Made by a program: the position numbers and the translations under genes. Shown here one piece after another: positions 43,189 through 50,309 of a stretch of DNA of 64,000 nucleotides (position 1 is its first letter; every line of letters begins with the position of its first letter). This DNA comes from a bacterium (GTDB taxonomy: Bacteria > Bacillota > Clostridia > Christensenellales > Aristaeellaceae). The stretch spans positions 1 through 64,000 of the forward strand of contig SFTH01000010.1 in assembly GCA_004563405.1 (NCBI GenBank), in the 5' to 3' direction. The notes beneath the pieces are model-generated. The model ran no database searches, was not told where the DNA came from, and saw only the letters and a list, made by a program, of their open reading frames with translations.

Positions 43189-44269
43189 CGCGCAACAGCT
43201 CCATCAGTCTTCCGTAGAAGCGCAAATTGTGGGCGGTGGCCAGGCGCATGGCGCTGGGGTCGTTCACCCGGAACAGATGGTGGAGATACGCCCGGGAGTG
43301 CCTGCGGCAGAGCGCGCAGTCGCAGTTTTCGTCCACGGGCCGCGGGTCGCGGGCGTGTTTATCGTCCATGGCGTAGTGGAAGCGGTAGAACCTTCCATCC
43401 GGCCTGCGCACGCCCTCGCGGCTTTCGCAGCCCTCTGCGAACACATAGAGGCGTTGGTGGCGGGCTTCCCGGGTGGGAATCACGCAGTCGAACAGGGAGT
43501 AGCCCATCTGCACGCACTTCACGATTTCCTCGGGCTTGCCCAGTCCCATGGCGTACTTGATCTTGCCGTCCGGCATCGCGTCCGCCGCCATCTTCAAAAC
43601 GTCCGGACGCAGCTCACCGTTCGCGCCCAGGGGCCAGCCGCCGAAGCCGTAGCCGTCGAAGCCGATCTCCTCCAACCTGCGGCCGCATTCCATGCGCAGT
43701 TCCGGGTCGCTGCCGCCCTGTACGATTCCGAACAGCAGCGGCCGCCGCCCGTCCTTTCGCTGCGCGGCCAGCTTGTCAAACTCCGCCCGGCAGCGCCGGC
43801 TCCAGGCTACGGTCAGCTCTACGCTGCGCCGCTGTACCTCCGGCGGGTCCTCCGGATGGGTGCACATGTCCAGCGCCATCATGACGTCCGAGCCGTACTG
43901 AAACTGGGCCTGGATGCACTTCTCCGGGGTGAAGGAAAGCTTTTCCCGCCCCCGGTCCGGGCGGAAGATGATCTCCTTCTCCCGGATCTCGCCGTACTCC
44001 GGGTTCTCCCGGATCAGGGAATAGAGCTGGAAGCCGCCGGAATCAGTGAGTATCACGCCGCCGTAGCCGGAGAAGCCGTGCAGTCCGCCCAGCGCCTTGA
44101 CCAACTTTGCGCCGGGCTTGGTCATCAGGTGGTAGCTGTTCATCTCGCAGCCGTAGAGACCCGCGTCCTCCACGGCGCCGAAGTCCGCCGCGCGCACGGC
44201 GGCGTAGGTCGCGTCCGGAAAGAAGGCGGGCAGGGGCACGCGGCCCGAGGGAGTTTCAAGATATTTCAT
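43181..44269 (-). CDS. Divergent tRNA-guanine transglycosylase (Tgt superfamily)
   Basis: The 362-residue TIM-barrel protein keeps the base-exchange residues of Tgt: DSGGFQ near 97 (catalytic Asp), a second Asp in MALDMCT, Gln in GIVQGGSD, the nucleophile Asp in LFDCVIPTREARHQ, and zinc ligands CDCALC with a following His. It departs from canonical Tgt where the preQ1 base binds: GYGFGGWPLG in place of GYA(I/V)GGL(A/S)VG, so a Trp replaces the contact Leu. The usual RNGR after LPTR is REAR. It therefore may use another base or RNA. The RBS is GAGGT; it overlaps the Rmt-like gene downstream. Confidence 0.85.
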   Translation of the reverse strand: MKYLETPSGRVPLPAFFPDATYAAVRAADFGAVEDAGLYGCEMNSYHLMTKPGAKLVKALGGLHGFSGYGGVILTDSGGFQLYSLIRENPEYGEIREKEIIFRPDRGREKLSFTPEKCIQAQFQYGSDVMMALDMCTHPEDPPEVQRRSVELTVAWSRRCRAEFDKLAAQRKDGRRPLLFGIVQGGSDPELRMECGRRLEEIGFDGYGFGGWPLGANGELRPDVLKMAADAMPDGKIKYAMGLGKPEEIVKCVQMGYSLFDCVIPTREARHQRLYVFAEGCESREGVRRPDGRFYRFHYAMDDKHARDPRPVDENCDCALCRRHSRAYLHHLFRVNDPSAMRLATAHNLRFYGRLMELLRDE

Positions 44270-44279
44270 GGTACCTCAC

Positions 44280-45221
44280 TTACAGCTTTTCCGCCACGCG
44301 CAGGTTTGCGCTGCGGGCGCGGGGGTTGGCCGCGAGCTCCTCCTCCGAGGCGGAGATGGGCTTGCGGGGCGTCAGCCGGACGATCGGCTTCTTGCCGCAC
44401 ACGCACACCGGCAGGCTCTTGGGGCAGGTGCAGGGGTCGGCAAGACTGCGCAGGCAGTTTTTGACGATGCGGTCCTCCAGGGAATGAAAGGTGATTATGC
44501 AGATGCGCCCGCCGGGATTGAGCAGTTCCACCAGATCCCGGATTGCGCCCTCCAGCGGATCGAGCTCGTCGTTGACGGCGATGCGCAGCGCCTGAAAGGT
44601 TCTGCGGGCGGGGTGGGAGCCGTCTTTTGCGCGGAACTTCTTCGGAATGGCCGCGTCGATGATCCCCACCAGCGCGCCGGTGGTCTCAATGGGGGCCTTT
44701 TCCCGCCGGTCGCAGATCACCCGTGCGATCTGGCGCGCCCAGTTTTCCTCGCCGTAATCCCGCAGGATGCGGGTCAGCCCGTCCTCCGGCCAGGTGTTTA
44801 CGATCTCCCGGGCGGAGAGCGCCTGGGACTGATCCATGCGCATGTCCAGCGGCGCGTCGTCGTGATAGGAAAAGCCCCGCTCCCGCACGTCCAGCTGGTG
44901 GCTGGATACGCCCAGATCAGCCAGCACGCCGTCCAGACGGGTCACGCCCTGCGCGGCCAGCAGCGCCTTCGCGTCGTGGAAGTTGCCGCGAATGGCCGTA
45001 AAGCGCGCGTCGGGGTTGAGGTTTTCCAGCCGGGCGGTGGCGGCGGCGATGGCGTCCGCATCCCGGTCAATGCCGTAGAGGCAGCCGCCGTGGAGCCGCT
45101 GAAGAATCCGGGAGGAGTGTCCCGCGCCGCCCAGGGTGCAGTCCAGATATGCGCCGTCCGGGCGGATGTTCAGCCCGTCCAGACATTCGTTCAACAGTAC
45201 GGGCAGATGATGAAATTCCAT
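44280..45221 (-). CDS. rsmH: 16S rRNA (cytosine1402-N4)-methyltransferase
   Basis: RsmH adds the N4-methyl group to C1402 of 16S rRNA. The 313-residue protein has HHLPVLLNECLDGL at the start, the SAM motif DCTLGGAGHSSRIL near 30, GVLADLGVSSHQLD near 100, DMRMDQSQALSA near 128, and FHSLEDRIVK near 240. The ATG at 45221 is 5 nt after GGAGG. In many Firmicutes it sits in the mraZ-ftsL division cluster; here it leads a different string, rsmH-tgt-rmt-rsmI. The downstream genes start within about 10 bp or overlap, so this is probably one operon. Confidence 0.95.
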   Translation of the reverse strand: MEFHHLPVLLNECLDGLNIRPDGAYLDCTLGGAGHSSRILQRLHGGCLYGIDRDADAIAAATARLENLNPDARFTAIRGNFHDAKALLAAQGVTRLDGVLADLGVSSHQLDVRERGFSYHDDAPLDMRMDQSQALSAREIVNTWPEDGLTRILRDYGEENWARQIARVICDRREKAPIETTGALVGIIDAAIPKKFRAKDGSHPARRTFQALRIAVNDELDPLEGAIRDLVELLNPGGRICIITFHSLEDRIVKNCLRSLADPCTCPKSLPVCVCGKKPIVRLTPRKPISASEEELAANPRARSANLRVAEKL

Positions 45222-45539
45222 AACAACCTCCAACCAGGGGCGCTGCCCCTGAACCCCGCCAGAGAAACTTAGTTTCTCTGGACTCTTCAATATGGGGATA
45301 CTGCATAATACTATGTCCGTTTGGACGCTGCGCCGCCATGGTGGCGGCTTGCGTCAGAAGGGGAAGAAACACTTCACATATCGAGTTTTTTCTTTCCTTT
45401 CGTTTTGCGCGCCTGTCACCATGGCAGGCGCACAAGAGATCCATGCATAGATAAAAAATTATGTGATTTCTTTGGGGAGGGCGCGGGAGGGGGTTTTCTT
45501 TCTCCAAAGAAAACCCCCTCCCGCAGTTCCAAAATCAAA
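45222..45539. repeat. Intergenic repeat-like segment with nested hairpins between trpS and rsmH
   Basis: The 318-bp gap holds no gene. It contains small hairpins near 45236-45250 (CAGGGGCGCTGCCCCTG) and at about 45271-45289 (AGAGAAACTTAGTTTCTCT), a stem GCCGCCATGGTGGCGGC near 45331, and a perfect 17-bp hairpin at 45485-45522. The bordering, highly symmetrical GC-rich ends look like a short non-autonomous repeat (MITE/REP-like), but a second copy is not in this window. Confidence 0.5.
45485..45522 (-). terminator. Perfect 17-bp hairpin after trpS
   Basis: The arms 45485-45501 and 45506-45522 (GGGAGGGGGTTTTCTTT and its complement) have a 4-nt loop. It lies 17 bp after the trpS stop and may stop transcription, though no T-tract follows outside the stem. 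Confidence 0.6.
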
Positions 45540-46556
45540 TTACAGTTTAAACGGGGCGTAGCCGATCTTCTTGCGCACCTTCAGCATGGTCCTGTGGGCG
45601 AGGGCCGACGCGCGCTCCGCGCCGTCGGAAAGCACCTCCTGAAGGTAGGCCTTGTCGGCGCTGATCTCATCGTAGCGCTTCTGGATGGGCTCCAGCGCCG
45701 CGATGACGCTGTCGGCCACGGCGTCCTTGAATTTGCCGTAGCCCTTGCCATCGTACTCGGCGGAGATCGCCTCCATGCTCATGCCGCTCAGCGCGGAAAG
45801 GATGCTCATCAGGTTGGACACACCGGGCTTGTTCTCCGGGTCGAAGACCACGGTGTTGTCGCAGTCGGTCACGGCCCGGCGCATCTTCCTGCGAATGACC
45901 TCGGGCTTGTCCAGAATGGCGATGTAGGTCTCCTCCGGGTCGGACTTGCTCATCTTGCGGGTGGGTTCCTGCAGGGACATTACCCGCGCGCCCACCTTCG
46001 GGAAGTAGCCGTCCGGAACGGTGAACACGTCGCCGTAGACGCCGTTGAAGCGCTCCGCAATGTCCCGGCTGAGCTCCAGATGCTGCTTCTGGTCGGAGCC
46101 GATGGGCACCAGATCCGTCTGGTAGAGCAGGATGTCCGCCGCCATCAGCACGGGGTAGGTGAAGAGGCCGGCGTTGATGTTGTCGGCGTGCTTGGCGGAC
46201 TTGTCCTTGAACTGGGTCATGCGCTGGAGCTCGCCCATGTAGGTGAAGCAGTTCAGAATCCAGGCCAGCTCTGCGTGCTGGGGCACCTGGGACTGGAAAT
46301 AGATGATGTTCTTCTTCGGGTCCAGTCCGCTGGCGATGAAGATGCTCATCGTGCGCAGGCAGGCCTTGCGCAGCTCGGCGGGATTCTGGCGAACGGTGAT
46401 GGCGTGCATATCCACGATGGAATACAGGCAATCGTACTCATCCTGCAGGAGACTGAAGTTGCGCAGCGCGCCGATGTAGTTGCCGAGGGTCAGGTTTCCG
46501 GTGGGTTGAATACCGGAGAAGATGCGCTTCTTCGGCTGCTGAATCTGCTGTTCCAT
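45540..46556 (-). CDS. trpS: Tryptophanyl-tRNA synthetase
   Basis: TrpRS charges tRNA-Trp. The 338-residue class I synthetase has IFSGIQPTGNLTLGNYIGA at the start (HIGH motif as TLGN instead of the usual HLGN), VDMHAITVRQNP near 48, the tryptophan site region GSDQKQHLELSRDIAERF near 146, and KMSKSDPEETY near 200. The ATG at 46556 is 11 nt after GGAGG; an ATG 9 nt upstream is too close to the site. No T-box motif is seen in its short leader, unlike leuS. Confidence 0.96.
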   Translation of the reverse strand: MEQQIQQPKKRIFSGIQPTGNLTLGNYIGALRNFSLLQDEYDCLYSIVDMHAITVRQNPAELRKACLRTMSIFIASGLDPKKNIIYFQSQVPQHAELAWILNCFTYMGELQRMTQFKDKSAKHADNINAGLFTYPVLMAADILLYQTDLVPIGSDQKQHLELSRDIAERFNGVYGDVFTVPDGYFPKVGARVMSLQEPTRKMSKSDPEETYIAILDKPEVIRRKMRRAVTDCDNTVVFDPENKPGVSNLMSILSALSGMSMEAISAEYDGKGYGKFKDAVADSVIAALEPIQKRYDEISADKAYLQEVLSDGAERASALAHRTMLKVRKKIGYAPFKL

Positions 46557-46613
46557 AAATATCATGACCTCCGAAATCAGAGTGGATGCATGGTGACATC
46601 TGTACTTCCTACA

Positions 46614-46642
46614 ATTATAGCAAATGCGCATGGGTTCGTCAA
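46614..46642 (-). promoter_or_regulatory. Promoter of trpS
   Basis: TTGACG (46642-46637) and TATAAT (46619-46614) with a 17-bp spacer, 58 bp before the start. The leader is too short for a T-box. Confidence 0.85.
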
Positions 46643-46730
46643 CGAAAAAACGGGCGCGGGCGCAGATTGCTGGTCCGAAAGCGCGGCGCGGCGGTCGGGG
46701 AATGGCGGAGAGTTTTGCGGCGGCTTGTTG

Positions 46731-46759
46731 TGGACAGGGCGGAAAAATAATGGTAAAAT
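46731..46759 (+). promoter_or_regulatory. Promoter of the sirtuin operon (extended -10)
   Basis: TGGACA (46731-46736), a 17-bp spacer and TGGTAAAAT (-10 at 46754-46759), 27 bp before the start. Confidence 0.75.
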
Positions 46760-46785
46760 AAAGGAAAGTGAGGGTGGTGAATTCT

Positions 46786-47505
46786 ATGGAGGAGAGAATT
46801 GAAACGCTGAAGGCATGGGTGCGCGAGGCGAAGCGCATCGTATTCTTTGGGGGCGCGGGGGTGTCCACGGAGAGTGGAATTCCCGATTTTCGCGGCGTGG
46901 ACGGGTTGTACCATCAGAAGTACGCCTATCCGCCGGAGACGATACTCAGCCACGATTTCTTCCTGCGCAGGCCGGAGGAATTCTATCGCTTCTACCGGGA
47001 CAAAATTCTCGTTCAGGGCGCGCAGCCCAACGCCACCCACCGCAAGCTCGCCCAGTGGGAGCAGGAGGGAAAGCTGATGGCGGTGGTCACCCAGAACATC
47101 GACGGCCTGCACCAGGCGGCGGGCTCCAAAAAGGTGTATGAACTGCACGGGAGCGTGCTGCGCAACTACTGCATGGACTGTGGGAAGTTCTACGACGTGG
47201 ATTTCATCCGGGAGAGCAGCGGCGTGCCCAGGTGCAGCTGCGGCTGCACCGTGAAGCCGGACGTGGTCCTCTACGGCGAATCCCTGGATCAGGACTGCAT
47301 CCTGGGCGCGCTGCACGCCATCGCCAGCGCGGATCTTCTGATCGTGGGCGGCACCTCCCTGAGCGTCTATCCGGCGGCGGGGCTGTTGGACGACTACCGG
47401 GGGAACCGGCTGGTGCTGGTGAACAAGAGCGAGACGCCCCGGGACGCCCGGGCGGATCTGATCATCCGCGAACCCATCGGCCAGGTGTTCGCCCAGCTGC
47501 CCTGA
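46786..47505 (+). CDS. NAD-dependent protein deacylase (sirtuin, Sir2 family)
   Basis: Sirtuins remove acyl groups from lysines using NAD. The 239-residue protein has FFGGAGVSTESGIPDFRG near 23, VVTQNIDGLHQAAG near 102 with catalytic His in ELHGS, zinc ligands in CMDC and CSCGC (about 131-161), KPDVVLYGE, and VGGTSLSVYPAAGLL near 190. The ATG at 46786 follows GGTGG. It is the first gene of a tight operon (1-bp gap, then a 4-bp overlap) with a DNA repair glycosylase and a nucleoside phosphorylase, tying it loosely to nucleotide and NAD salvage. Confidence 0.93.
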   Translation: MEERIETLKAWVREAKRIVFFGGAGVSTESGIPDFRGVDGLYHQKYAYPPETILSHDFFLRRPEEFYRFYRDKILVQGAQPNATHRKLAQWEQEGKLMAVVTQNIDGLHQAAGSKKVYELHGSVLRNYCMDCGKFYDVDFIRESSGVPRCSCGCTVKPDVVLYGESLDQDCILGALHAIASADLLIVGGTSLSVYPAAGLLDDYRGNRLVLVNKSETPRDARADLIIREPIGQVFAQLP

Positions 47506-47506
47506 C

Positions 47507-48007
47507 ATGGCGGAGCGGATTTACGGCTTTCCCCCTGTGGCGCGACCGGACGCGCGGGTGCTGATCCTCGGCTCCATGCCCAGCGTGGAGTCCCTGCGCC
47601 AGAGCTTCTATTACGCACATCCGCGCAACGCCTTCTGGCCGATGCTCGCGGAGATCCTGGGCGAGGCGCGGCTGGAGGCGATCGAGGACAAAAAGGCGCT
47701 GTTGACGCGCCACGGCATAGCGCTCTGGGACACGGTGGAGAGCTGCGAGCGTGCGGGTTCGCTGGATAGCGCCATACGCTCGGCCCGGGCGAACGACTTT
47801 GCGGCACTCTATGAGCGCTGCCCGGAGATACGGTTTGTTTTCTTCAACGGCGCGGCGGCGGAGCAGCTCTACCGCAGGCTGGTGGCGCGGGAGGATGGGG
47901 CGCGCAGCTTTGTCCGGCTGCCCTCCACCAGTCCCGCCTATACGCTGCGCTATGCGGACAAAAAGGAGGCCTGGGAACGGGCCCTGAAGGAGGCGTTGTC
48001 AGAATGA
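47507..48007 (+). CDS. DNA-deoxyinosine (hypoxanthine) glycosylase, UDG superfamily
   Basis: The 166-residue protein matches the hypoxanthine-DNA glycosylase branch of the uracil-DNA glycosylase superfamily. It has VLILGSMPSVESLRQSFYYA near 18, HPRNAFWPMLAEIL near 38, and the second motif LPSTSPAYTLRY near 138. These enzymes remove deaminated adenine (hypoxanthine) from DNA. It starts 1 bp after the sirtuin stop and its TGA overlaps the ATG of the next gene (ATGA), so translation is coupled. No strong RBS of its own. Confidence 0.88.
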   Translation: MAERIYGFPPVARPDARVLILGSMPSVESLRQSFYYAHPRNAFWPMLAEILGEARLEAIEDKKALLTRHGIALWDTVESCERAGSLDSAIRSARANDFAALYERCPEIRFVFFNGAAAEQLYRRLVAREDGARSFVRLPSTSPAYTLRYADKKEAWERALKEALSE

Positions 48008-49308
48008 ACCCCTGCGATATTATACGAAAGAAGCGCTTCGGCGGCGAACTGAACGAAATGGAAATTCGCGCCTTTGTGGACGGCGTTGTGGACGGCAGTT
48101 TTGCCGACTATCAGATCTCTGCGCTGCTGATGGCCATCTGTATTCAGGGCATGACCGACCGGGAGACGCTGGCGCTGACGCTGGCCATGGCCAAGTCCGG
48201 CGATACGCTGGATCTCTCGGACATTACGGGCGTGAAGGCCGACAAGCATTCCACCGGCGGCGTGGGAGATACCACCTCGCTGGTGCTGGTGCCCCTGGTG
48301 GCGGCCTGCGGCGTGAAGATGGCGAAGATGTCCGGGCGCGGCCTGGGCTTCACCGGCGGCACGCTGGACAAGCTGGAGGCCATCCCCGGCATGCGTGTCA
48401 ACCTCGGGATTGCGGAGTTCAAGCGTCAGGTCAGCGAGATCGGCTGCGCCATCATCGGCCAGACGGCGGAGCTCGCCCCGGCGGACAAGGTGCTCTACGC
48501 GCTGCGGGACGTGACCGCCACGGTGGACTGCATGCCGCTGGTGGTCTCCTCCATCCTCTCCAAGAAGCTGGCCGCGGGTTGCGACGTGGTGGTGCTGGAC
48601 ACCAAGACCGGATCCGGCGCGATCATGGACACGCCGGAAAAGTCCCGCAAGCTGGCGGAGATGATGGTGCGCATCGGAAATCTGAGCGGCAAGCATTTTT
48701 CCGCCCTGTTGACGGACATGGATCAGCCGCTGGGCAATTACATCGGCAACGCGCTGGAGGTGGAGGAGGCCATCGACATCCTGGCCGGCCGCGCGGGCGG
48801 CGACCTGAAGGAAGTCGCGCTTCAGCTCGGCGCGCACATTCTCCGGGGCGCGGGCGCGGTGGCGCGCGTGGAGCAGGGCGTGGAAATGCTGGAGGAAAAG
48901 ATTCGCAGCGGCGAGGGCCTGAAGAAGTTCGCGGAAATGATCGCGGCCCAGGGCGGCGACGCGCGGGTCTGTGAGGATACGGGGCTTCTGCCCAAGGCCC
49001 GCGCAAAGATTGATATCAGGGCCGACCGGGACGGCTATGTGGAGTCCATGGTCACGAGCGACATCGGCAACGCGGCGAAGCTGCTGGGCGCGGGCCGGGA
49101 GCACAAGACGGACGTGCTGGATCTCTCCGTGGGCATCGTGATGAAGAAGCGCGTGGGCGACGCGGTGAAGCGCGGCGATGTGCTCTGCACGCTGCACGCG
49201 GGCGAGAAATCCGACCGCACGGGGGCCTACAACCTGATGAAGCGCTCCATTCACATTTCCGACCGGAAGCCGGAGAAGCGCGCGCTGATTCAGGCGGTCA
49301 TCGAGTGA
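48004..49308 (+). CDS. pdp: Pyrimidine-nucleoside phosphorylase
   Basis: The enzyme splits uridine, thymidine and deoxyuridine to base and (deoxy)ribose 1-phosphate for salvage. The 434-residue protein has DIIRKKRFGGELNEMEI at the start, VKADKHSTGGVGDTTSLV near 79 (phosphate loop), KMSGRGLGFTGGTLDKLE near 104, and DVVVLDTKTGSGAIM near 195. The C-terminal domain shows GYVESMVTSDIG and VGIVMKKRVGD. The ATG overlaps the preceding stop codon by 4 nt and follows AAGGAGG. Confidence 0.95.
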   Translation: MNPCDIIRKKRFGGELNEMEIRAFVDGVVDGSFADYQISALLMAICIQGMTDRETLALTLAMAKSGDTLDLSDITGVKADKHSTGGVGDTTSLVLVPLVAACGVKMAKMSGRGLGFTGGTLDKLEAIPGMRVNLGIAEFKRQVSEIGCAIIGQTAELAPADKVLYALRDVTATVDCMPLVVSSILSKKLAAGCDVVVLDTKTGSGAIMDTPEKSRKLAEMMVRIGNLSGKHFSALLTDMDQPLGNYIGNALEVEEAIDILAGRAGGDLKEVALQLGAHILRGAGAVARVEQGVEMLEEKIRSGEGLKKFAEMIAAQGGDARVCEDTGLLPKARAKIDIRADRDGYVESMVTSDIGNAAKLLGAGREHKTDVLDLSVGIVMKKRVGDAVKRGDVLCTLHAGEKSDRTGAYNLMKRSIHISDRKPEKRALIQAVIE

Positions 49309-49317
49309 GGAGGCGGC

Positions 49318-50223
49318 ATGAAACAAAAGAGGGAGCATAGGCTCCGGGGTGGCCTGCTTCGCAACCGCGCGGGCGCGGTGCGGCTCCTCTGGCTGTGGCT
49401 GGCCGGCTTTGCGGTGTACTTTATCTGGAACTGGGGTGCGGAATTTGTGTTTGCCCAGACCCTCGGAAGGCTGCACAGCCACGCCATGAACCTGAATTAC
49501 AATGACGCGGTGCAGGCGCCGCTGTGGGCCTCGATGGTGCTGCGCGGCTATGAACCGCTGCTGGCCGTTGTCCAGAGCGTGGGCACGATCATCATCTTCT
49601 TCAGCCTCAAGCGGCTCTTGCACAACCACGGCGACCACGAGGGCTTCGACCTGCACTGCCTGGCGCGCTGGACGCTGCTGGGACTGGTTGCGGCGCTGGC
49701 GGGCACGGGCCTTTGCCTGCTGACCGATTCCCTGCGACTGGAGTTTCCACTGAGCGAGCCCCGGCTGAGCCTGAGTCTGCTGGAGGCCCTGCCGGTGTGT
49801 CTGCTTGCGACCATGGCGGGCGAGGTGTTCATGATGGACTATCTCTACGAATCCGCCCGGGCGCATCTGCGTCTGGTTCCGAGCGTCGCTCTGCTGGTGG
49901 CGGTGGAATTCGTGGCGGAAGCGGGCTGGCATCTGAGCTGGATTGGAAGGATCAACGTGCTTTTGCAGATCCTCCTCTGCTGCGCGCTGCACGACCGCTA
50001 CGGCCTCGCCGCAGCGACCGGCCTGTGGTTCGGCTGGAGCTTTGCCGCCTCCGCGCTCTTTGCCCAGGGCACGGGGAGCGTCTGGACGGTCTACCACGTC
50101 TCCGAGGCGTGGCTCACCGGCGGAAGCCACGGGCTGTTCAACGGCGCGTGCATGACGGCGCTGCTGGTGGGCGTGCTCGTCTGGCTGCGGCCGTGGAAGC
50201 GTTGGTTAAAAAAGACCGCGTGA
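49318..50223 (+). CDS. Multi-span membrane protein, possible degenerate CPBP (CAAX protease-like) family
   Basis: The 301-residue integral membrane protein has about eight hydrophobic segments. In the C-terminal half, a Glu in AGEVFMMDYLYESAR near 170, FGWSFAASALFA near 238 and GGSHGLFNGACM near 275 are placed like the three CPBP motifs (EExxxR, FxxxH, HxxxN). Only the HxxxN is fully kept, so protease activity is doubtful. I am not certain of the family. It starts 10 bp after the phosphorylase gene with GAGGAGG and ends at a terminator. Confidence 0.6.
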   Translation: MKQKREHRLRGGLLRNRAGAVRLLWLWLAGFAVYFIWNWGAEFVFAQTLGRLHSHAMNLNYNDAVQAPLWASMVLRGYEPLLAVVQSVGTIIIFFSLKRLLHNHGDHEGFDLHCLARWTLLGLVAALAGTGLCLLTDSLRLEFPLSEPRLSLSLLEALPVCLLATMAGEVFMMDYLYESARAHLRLVPSVALLVAVEFVAEAGWHLSWIGRINVLLQILLCCALHDRYGLAAATGLWFGWSFAASALFAQGTGSVWTVYHVSEAWLTGGSHGLFNGACMTALLVGVLVWLRPWKRWLKKTA

Positions 50224-50263
50224 AGAGGGCGGCTGTACGGAAGTATTCATACATGAAAACAGA

Positions 50264-50301
50264 GATGGCCCAACCGCAGTGCAGCGGTTGGGCCATCTTT
50301 G
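50264..50301. terminator. Bidirectional terminator between convergent genes
   Basis: A perfect 14-bp stem GATGGCCCAACCGC/GCGGTTGGGCCATC with a 6-nt loop is followed by TTTGT on the plus strand and TCT on the minus strand. Confidence 0.85.
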
Positions 50302-50309
50302 TCAGATGC

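Noticed and set aside
46557..46613. T-box leader before trpS
   Set aside because: The distance from promoter to start is under 60 nt and there is no GGTGG-type T-box or terminator.
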